DNA of 64,000 bases from contig CAVQOB010000008.1 in the NCBI GenBank assembly GCA_963714325.1, forward strand, positions 655,929 to 719,928, in the 5' to 3' direction. Source of the stretch: CAVQOB01 sp963714325. GTDB lineage: Bacteria > Pseudomonadota > Alphaproteobacteria > Rhizobiales > Hyphomicrobiaceae. Made by a program: the position numbers and the translations under genes. Positions 59,183 through 64,000 of this stretch are shown piece after piece; the stretch's first letter is position 1, and each line of letters begins with the position of its first letter. The notes under the pieces are model-generated. The model saw only the letters and a program-made list of their open reading frames with translations, did no database searches and was not told where the DNA came from.

Positions 59183-59938
59183 TTAGATAATCCAGACCAA
59201 TTGAGCATTGCGACGCCGATCAAAAACCCATTCGCGATCTAGCATTCCGTAGGGCGACTTAGTTGAAGGCTGCCGGTAAGGTCTGAATTGCGAAGAGTCC
59301 GGGGATGCCACACAATTACCTGCGACCGTAACTAAAGGCCCTCGAGTAGATCTGACGTGCATTGCGAGCGCACGGTAGCCTTTTAGCAACTCGCCACTCA
59401 GCTCTGCAAGTTTTGCACACCGGCATTTCATCTTATAGACAGGCCGCACGAAGCGGCAAAATCGCTGGATGCAGCCCAATCCGATAACGTCACCGTCTTC
59501 AAATTCTTGAGGGACGGCACTTCCCATATGGCTACCAATGAGCCACCCTTCGGGCGGGCATCAGCGGACCGATCTCTTCCAGCGATATCGAGGAAGCTCA
59601 GCTGGTCCGGCCATGACCATTTCATAGCGACGAACGTCAGGTTAAATACCGCGAGCAACGGCACGGCGATGAGGAGATTCGATCGTCAGCTGGTCGACGG
59701 ACAACACTGAATCACCATGCTCGTTATCCTCCACAAGGAGATCCTGAGAAAGCGTCCGGCGCTGAAGAAGGCGGCCGCAACAAAAAGCCAAACAGTGCTT
59801 GCGGACCACCGGTGAAGGGGCACGAGCAAGTCTCGTTCTGTTTCGGACCAATATTTCAGGTATGTCTTCAGGATTATCTCCGTAAGGCATGTTGACGAGA
59901 CATTCGTGGTCATGGTGGTGATTCAATGTCGTCATGCC
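59183..59938 (-). pseudogene. Hypothetical two-helix membrane protein, frameshifted
   Basis: Three overlapping minus-strand frames read as one protein of about 250 residues: an N-terminal part LKTYLKYWSETERDLLVPLH, hydrophobic helix VWLFVAAAFFSAGRFLRISL, then after indels near 59700 a second helix LLIAVPLLAVFNLTFVAMKW and PDQLSFLDIAGRDRSADARP, and after one near 59480 a soluble C-terminal part FEDGDVIGLGCIQRFCRFVR to the stop at 59183. No family recognised. Convergent with the DUF2493 gene. Confidence 0.45.
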
Positions 59939-60094
59939 TATCGGCCGAATGCGAGCGCGACGGGCCGGGTGGAGCCGCGGACGCGGACTGGTCGGCTCCA
60001 GGCGACGGTCCGAAACCGATGACTGAAGATTATGAAGTCGCCGACGATTCCTCGTTGACCGGGTATTTGAAGCCTAAAGCGCGGGCTCGACGTG

Positions 60095-60797
60095 AAGTGG
60101 ATCGACAAGCTGAAGAGCATTATGGCCGATCTACGAACATGGCGAAACCGCCGGAGAAGCCGTCTCGATGTCATGGCTGGGCGAAACCACCGCGCAGATG
60201 CACCAACGTCGTTCTGGCAAGGCGGCTACCTGATCGGCACGCGAGAATTTTCGCGCCAGTACTGGCGGTCGCTGCGATATCTTTCAGATCCGCGCAGGGC
60301 CGGTTCAATCCCTGTGCTCTACTGGGCACCGATCATCAGCTTCGACGACAGCAGGCGACGACCCTGGCCGACTTCGCCACGCGGTTCGCTGCGGCATCGG
60401 CTATCCCGGCGGTTCGATCCTGCTGCTCTCACTCGTGATGCTCTCGCTGTTCGTCTGGCATCGGGCGCTTGGCACGATTTCGGTCAACTCGGTGCATGAG
60501 CCAGGGCCGGGCTCTAATACTGGCTGACCATCACCTTCTCGCAGACGCTGGGCACCGCGCTGGGGGAATGGATTGCTGAAGGGCCCTCAGGGCTAACCGG
60601 TTCGGCTCTGATCTTCGGCTCCTTGCTCGCGGTGATCGCTTTGGCTTATTCGCGCACGAGCGATCAGCCATGTCGCGCTGTTCTGGGCGGCATTTATGCT
60701 CGCCCGCCCGCTCGGCCCGCCGATTGTTGGCGATTCTCTCGCCTACAAGCTCGATCGGCCGGAGGCGCTCTATTGGAACTGGCGGCCGTTACGGTGA
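60095..60797 (+). pseudogene. COG4705-like membrane-anchored protein, heavily frameshifted
   Basis: Segments in several plus-strand frames match the uncharacterised membrane-anchored protein family COG4705: GYLIGT then IFAPVLAVAAISF, TTLADFATR, GIGYPGGSILLLSLVMLSLF, WHRALGTISVNSVHEP, YWLTITFSQTLGTALGEWIA, GSALIFGSLLAVIALAYSRT and ISHVALFWAAFMLARPLGPP, ending YWNWRPLR at 60797. At least five indels in 700 bp; the N-terminus could not be fixed. The function of the family is unknown. Not a typical plasmid backbone gene. Confidence 0.6.
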
Positions 60798-60950
60798 AGA
60801 GACTTCGGCGGTTTTAAGGTCGGATGGCCGCTATCGTGTTTGTCATTTCAACGGTCAGGCCGAGGGCGAGCTAGCGCAGACAACAGTCAGGGAAATTAGT
60901 TCGGCGGAGGAGAGGTTGAGATCGGAGCGCAGATCTTGTCCACAATTCAA
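60798..60950. other. Intergenic region, nothing recognised
   Basis: About 150 bp between the degraded membrane-protein gene and the end of the RES toxin gene. No hairpin with a T-run or clear promoter is visible. Confidence 0.4.
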
Positions 60951-61632
60951 CTAGCCAGCAACCGCTTCTCGTAGACGGTACTGATTCTCGCTACCATCCC
61001 AAACATAGCACAAGATGCCGTTCCTGCCGGCAATTCGACAACAGCCGAGGCCGGAACACAGCGGCACATTCGCCGCCAGGATCGCGGACGCTTTCATAGA
61101 CAATCCCGTCCGACCCTGCATCGCGCAAGGTCCGCGCGGTTTCCTGAGACACGGCATAGCTGCTCGGATGGTACAGAGCTGGCAGCGCCTCCCGTTGCCC
61201 ACGGATGTCGTGAAGGTTCGCGGCGAGATCGACGGCATAGACCCGCATGTCGAGTTCCTGCGCCGGTTCGTCGGTAGCCTCAAGGAAATGCGTGCGGTGA
61301 TGCCGGGTCTCGGCGATTGCGGTTGCCAGTGTCAGTCCGGCATAGAAGACGCCGTAGCTGCCGTCGGTGAAGCGGTCGCCGACCGGATTGAGGTGGGTGA
61401 ACGCCGCCATGATCGGCGAGGAACCGGGGCCTGAAACGCGGTCCTCAGGCGGCACGAGCGACAGCTCGCCTGCCTCGTCGCGCAGGCGGTCATTGGTCAT
61501 CGCCTCGATGGCATAGACCGCTTCAAGATCGGCAGGATCGGCAACTGCCTCGAACAGCGAGATCGGCGGAAATCGGCTCGGGATGATGCGGTAGCAGGGT
61601 GTCCAGCGGACTTCAGACGTGGGAATGTCCAC
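60951..61632 (-). CDS. RES-domain toxin
   Basis: About 225 residues. RES toxins degrade NAD+ or ADP-ribosylate targets, with a conserved Arg-Tyr-Glu set: here TPCYRIIPSRFPPIS, GDRFTDGSYGVFYAGLTLAT and AIAETRHHR fit the family. C-terminal SVRDPGGECAAVFRPRLLS is typical. An indel near 61012 probably diverts the end; the natural C-terminus is likely NGILCYVWDGSENQYRLREA, ending at 60951. GTG 61632 starts 3 bp after the stop of the antitoxin gene. Confidence 0.87.
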
Positions 61633-61635
61633 GGG

Positions 61636-62052
61636 TCAGCCGCGCTGCCCGTCAACATACTGACGCACGACATAGAGATCGGCGACATTGCCCGACATCA
61701 TCCGGTCAAGCGCCGAGGCGCCGCCGAAAACCTGCGCCTTGTTGGGTTTGCGCACCCACTCATCCGCCGTCTTCGGCAACAGGATCTGCAGGCCTTTGTA
61801 GATGCCCATGACATAGGAAATCCGTTCCAGCGCATCCTTGGGCAGCGCCGCGACCACGCCGCGCTTCCAGGATTGGAAGGTCGAGCGGCTCTCCAGACCG
61901 AGCAAGCGCATCTGCTCCTGCTCTTTCAGGCCCCAGGCATCGGCAATGCGGAAGAACGTCCGCAGGGCTGGCCCCGTCAGATCCTTGCGATCAAGTCCCT
62001 TTGCAGGCGCTTTGGCTGCAGCTTGGATACCCATGTCGGCACGTCCTTTCAT
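61636..62052 (-). CDS. Xre/MbcA/ParS-type antitoxin
   Basis: 138 residues, intact. Xre-like helical domain (TGPALRTFFRIADAWGLKEQ, QMRLLGLESRSTFQSWKRGV) followed by the MbcA/ParS toxin-binding C-terminal domain (LERISYVMGIYKGLQILLPK, ASALDRMMSGNVADLYVVRQ, YVDGQRG). It neutralises the RES toxin and represses the pair. ATG 62052 or, in frame, 62034 (MGIQAAAK). Confidence 0.9.
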   Translation of the reverse strand: MKGRADMGIQAAAKAPAKGLDRKDLTGPALRTFFRIADAWGLKEQEQMRLLGLESRSTFQSWKRGVVAALPKDALERISYVMGIYKGLQILLPKTADEWVRKPNKAQVFGGASALDRMMSGNVADLYVVRQYVDGQRG

Positions 62053-62472
62053 GGCTTCATATGCTCATATTCTGCACAAAAGTCAATATGAGAGCTGATA
62101 TTGCACATCGCGACCTGCGTAATGCAGCGAGAGCCCTCTGCTGTTGCCCGTCCGCTGTCCAAGGTGACGACGCCTCTCGATCTGCCGTTGGCAGCATTTG
62201 ACGGATGATTGCTGCTGCGCTCCATGCAGTGATCCGGTGGGGAGGAAGCCTCCGACTTTTGGTCGATGAAAACGGCGATTGCCCACTGACATTCGTTCTC
62301 AGGCGGAGCGAAAACCACCCCTCCTTGTCGCCTGTCTGCGGGTCTCGTCACGCCTAATGCCGTCAACCCCGTGCGGGGTTCGCCCTTCGCTGACGCTGCG
62401 GTGACGGCGGCTCCCGGCCCCTTCTTTTGGCGCCATCGGGGATGGTCCCCGACCACCTTTAGGAGAAACGAC
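62053..62472. promoter_or_regulatory. Divergent region between antitoxin gene and DUF736 gene
   Basis: 420 bp. AT-richer just upstream of the antitoxin (ATGCTCATATTCTGCACAAAA near 62060, in part), where its autoregulated promoter should lie. Near the right end a G+C-rich leader with hairpin CCCCGT-GC-GGGG (about 62371-62382) and GGGGAT-GG-TCCCC (about 62440-62453) leads to AGGAGAAACGAC-ATG. Confidence 0.45.
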
Positions 62473-62793
62473 ATGGCTACCATCGCAAACCTCACCGTGA
62501 AGTCCGACGACAGCTTCGAAGGCAACCTCGCAACGCTGACCGTGTCCGCACCGATCGCGATCATCCCCAACAACCGCAAGACCAAGGACAGCGAACCCGA
62601 CTACCGCATCGTCAGCCGCAAGAACGGCTTCGAACTGGGCGCAGGCTGGAAGCGCTTCTCGCAGAACACCGGCGCCGAATATGTCTCGGTCTCGCTCTCG
62701 GCTCCTGAATTCGGCACCATCTATGGCAACATCGCCAACGCGCCCGGCGATGATCCTTCGAAGAAGGTCATCATCTGGAACCCGCCGAGCTAA
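62473..62793 (+). CDS. DUF736 protein
   Basis: 106 residues, intact. MATIANLTVKSDDSFEGNLA at the start, VSAPIAIIPNNRKTKDSEPD, YRIVSRKNGFELGAGWKRF and FGTIYGNIANAPGDD are the DUF736 signature. A small beta-rich protein present, often in several copies, on alphaproteobacterial plasmids and integrative elements near conjugation and ardC genes. Function unknown. AGGAGA Shine-Dalgarno 6 nt upstream. Confidence 0.93.
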   Translation: MATIANLTVKSDDSFEGNLATLTVSAPIAIIPNNRKTKDSEPDYRIVSRKNGFELGAGWKRFSQNTGAEYVSVSLSAPEFGTIYGNIANAPGDDPSKKVIIWNPPS

Positions 62794-63186
62794 GGCGCTC
62801 AGCGTCGGCCCCGCCTCTCGGGCGGGGCCGAACTAACGCCAGTGCAAGAAAAGCAGCATGTTCGACGCCACGCGCATTGCCTGGAAATAATGGGCGATGC
62901 AGATCGAATGGCCACTATGACGGCGTCTGCCATCGACATATAGGTCTCGCGCGAATTGGACGAGTTCGTCGGCTTGCGCGCGCTTGGCACCGATCGCCTT
63001 GCCAGCCAGATGTATGGTCGCGGAATTATCTCGCATCTCACATGCGCGATAATTCCGAAATCTGGAGCGCGCCGAGCTGGGGCATCGGCCCCGCCTTCAG
63101 GCGAGACCATCTCTGCTTGGTCCCGCTGCATGTCCGAGATACGTTTACGTTTTTCGGACAGCGCCCTGGAAGCGCCTCTTACTGGC
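62794..63186. other. Region between DUF736 and the MqsA-like gene
   Basis: About 390 bp without a convincing gene. A minus-strand frame 62833-63036 (67 codons, starting MRDNSATIHLAGKAIG) begins inside the palindrome at 63021 and matches nothing I know; it could be a remnant of a small gene. Confidence 0.35.
63021..63057. repeat. Long near-perfect palindrome
   Basis: Left arm CGGAATTATCTCGCAT (63021-63036) and the reverse complement of the right arm (63042-63057) differ at one of 16 positions; loop CTCAC. The core GGAATTATC/GATAATTCC is AT-rich inside a G+C-rich region. Not followed by a T-run, so not a terminator; it could be an operator, a recombinase target or an element end. Confidence 0.75.
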
Positions 63187-63583
63187 CTACCGTCGGATAT
63201 TGCGGAGAGTTGTCACCTCTTCCGGATGGCGATCAAGAAATCTCAATCAAGCCGACCGCAGCTTCGCTGGGCTGCATTGTACCACGCTCATACTTTTGGA
63301 ACGCTCGCCGTCCGCCTCCAATGATCCTACCCGCCTCCTCTTGGGTGAGGCCAAGCTTCTTGCGCACGGCCTTGACCCGTGCGGCATAGGCCGCTCGCAA
63401 CTCGAGATAGGCTTGATCCAATGCTTGAAGTTCAGCGCCCGAATGGATTGAATCGCTATCGTCTTCAGGATACCAGCCCGGCACCTCCACTTCGCGTGAC
63501 AACGAGCCAACGCAAACCGTCTGTGCGCGGACGTAGCGGCGCAGGAGTTTGCCGGTATCAGGGTGAATTCGCGTTTGGGCCAC
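63187..63583 (-). CDS. MqsA-like antitoxin (Xre HTH), frameshifted
   Basis: About 130 residues. N-terminal part HPDTGKLLRRYVRAQTVCVG, and VEVPGWYPEDDSDSIHSGAE, the MqsA-type segment without the usual zinc cysteines. C-terminal Xre HTH VRKKLGLTQEEAGRIIGGGR then RAFQKYERGTMQPSEAAVGL. An indel near 63235 diverts the end; the natural end is LDRHPEEVTTLRNIRR at 63187. GTG 63583 is the likely start (AQTRIHPDTG); a longer upstream frame lacks family resemblance. No MqsR-like toxin gene could be recognised next to it. Confidence 0.75.
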
Positions 63584-64000
63584 AAGTCGCAAATACACCT
63601 TTATGGTTGTTTTTGGCCAGCGATACCCGAGGCGCTGTGGAACTTCATTTTGATAAGCGCGGTTTGAAGACCGCGGAACGGTGACAAAAGGTCGGTTGCT
63701 GCCGGAAGCTCGTGGGACATTGTCGGCATTCACGGGCTGGGGTCGAAAAGGGCGGCCTTCAGCCGAACACCGGACGTGCTAAAAGTTAGAAAGCAGCGGC
63801 AAGGGCGCAGGCTCCCGGTTCGAAGCATGTTTACGGAGCCCTTTGCGCAAGTGGACACGCACGTTCCGATGGCGGTAAGCCGTGGCCCTATGCTTGGTTT
63901 CCGCATAATGTGGTCGCCGACAATACATCACTGTGGAATTTTTGATGACGCAGTTTGTGCGGGGGTTGGTACTCCAAAAAATTGCTGAGGGGGCAGAATG
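63584..64000. other. Right end of window, no gene recognised
   Basis: About 415 bp with short frames only, on both strands, none with family resemblance. A partner toxin gene upstream of the MqsA-like gene would be expected here on the minus strand but is not readable. Confidence 0.4.

Noticed and set aside
62833..63036. 67-codon minus-strand frame as an MqsR-like toxin
   Set aside because: Located downstream, not upstream, of the MqsA-like gene, and it has no resemblance to MqsR; it begins inside a palindrome.
63776..63988. 70-codon plus-strand frame at the window end
   Set aside because: No ribosome-binding site, no family resemblance and ordinary length for chance frames in this composition.
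1..64000. CRISPR arrays, tRNA and rRNA genes
   Set aside because: No regularly spaced repeats of 24-40 bp were seen, and no cloverleaf or rRNA-like segment was noticed on reading either strand by eye. A tRNA could still be missed without a dedicated scan.

Overview
This window reads as a mosaic of three DNA pieces, probably a draft long-read or metagenomic contig. Positions 1-1790 carry a GyrI-like protein, an iron/manganese superoxide dismutase and the 5' end of a D-Ala-D-Ala carboxypeptidase, with alphaproteobacterial (Rhizobiales-like) flavour. At about 1790 this is joined to a segment of gammaproteobacterial, Xanthomonadales-like flavour (about 1790-12890): a truncated pilB, a membrane sulfatase-like protein, pilA with a sigma-54 promoter, three glycosyltransferase-type genes, a methyltransferase and a truncated flippase. 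At about 12890 the flippase is joined to a truncated YobI-type NTPase gene, and from there to 64000 the gene content is that of a Sphingomonadales-type conjugative plasmid or integrative element. These taxonomic statements come from recalled family resemblance, not from a search.

Layout of the third segment: a minus-strand AbiEi/AbiEii/YobI-NTPase defence group (12.9-16.2 kb); a complete P-type trb mating-pair operon trbB-C-D-E-J-K-L-F-G-I plus DUF2274, with a convergent LysR regulator (16.4-26.8 kb); an NYN-LOTUS protein; the plasmid backbone module ardC, DUF2958, a ParB-like protein and three plasmid-type hypothetical genes (27.0-33.6 kb); a large phosphorothioation defence island (33.7-52.2 kb); the backbone again, with a strawberry-notch helicase/N6-methylase fusion, a Toprim protein and a DUF2493 protein (52.5-59.2 kb); two degraded membrane-protein genes; a RES/Xre toxin-antitoxin pair; DUF736; and an MqsA-like antitoxin.

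The defence island is the centrepiece. A plus-strand operon encodes a cysteine desulfurase, a DUF4007 protein, an ATPase and a PAPS-reductase-like protein, the make-up of SspABCD, which puts sulfur into the DNA backbone. A facing minus-strand operon encodes an F-G-H restriction module (SspFGH/DptFGH type) followed by a DUF262 protein and a Hanks-type Ser/Thr kinase. The two operons meet tail to tail with no spacer at 41104/41105. The DUF262-kinase tail is the least expected part and the best candidate for something undescribed. The island sits exactly between two backbone genes, as if in a cargo slot.

A second pattern is a set of structured 5' leaders ending in a shared GGAGACC Shine-Dalgarno segment. 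The ardC and parB-like leaders share blocks and show compensatory changes in their stems, and the strawberry-notch gene has a related leader. This looks like a regulatory RNA family controlling DNA-related plasmid genes.

Many conserved genes are interrupted by one- or two-base frameshifts, in all three segments. This is more consistent with uncorrected indel errors than with biological decay, so coordinates of frameshifted genes below span the whole reconstructed gene. No tRNA, rRNA, CRISPR array or insertion sequence was recognised.
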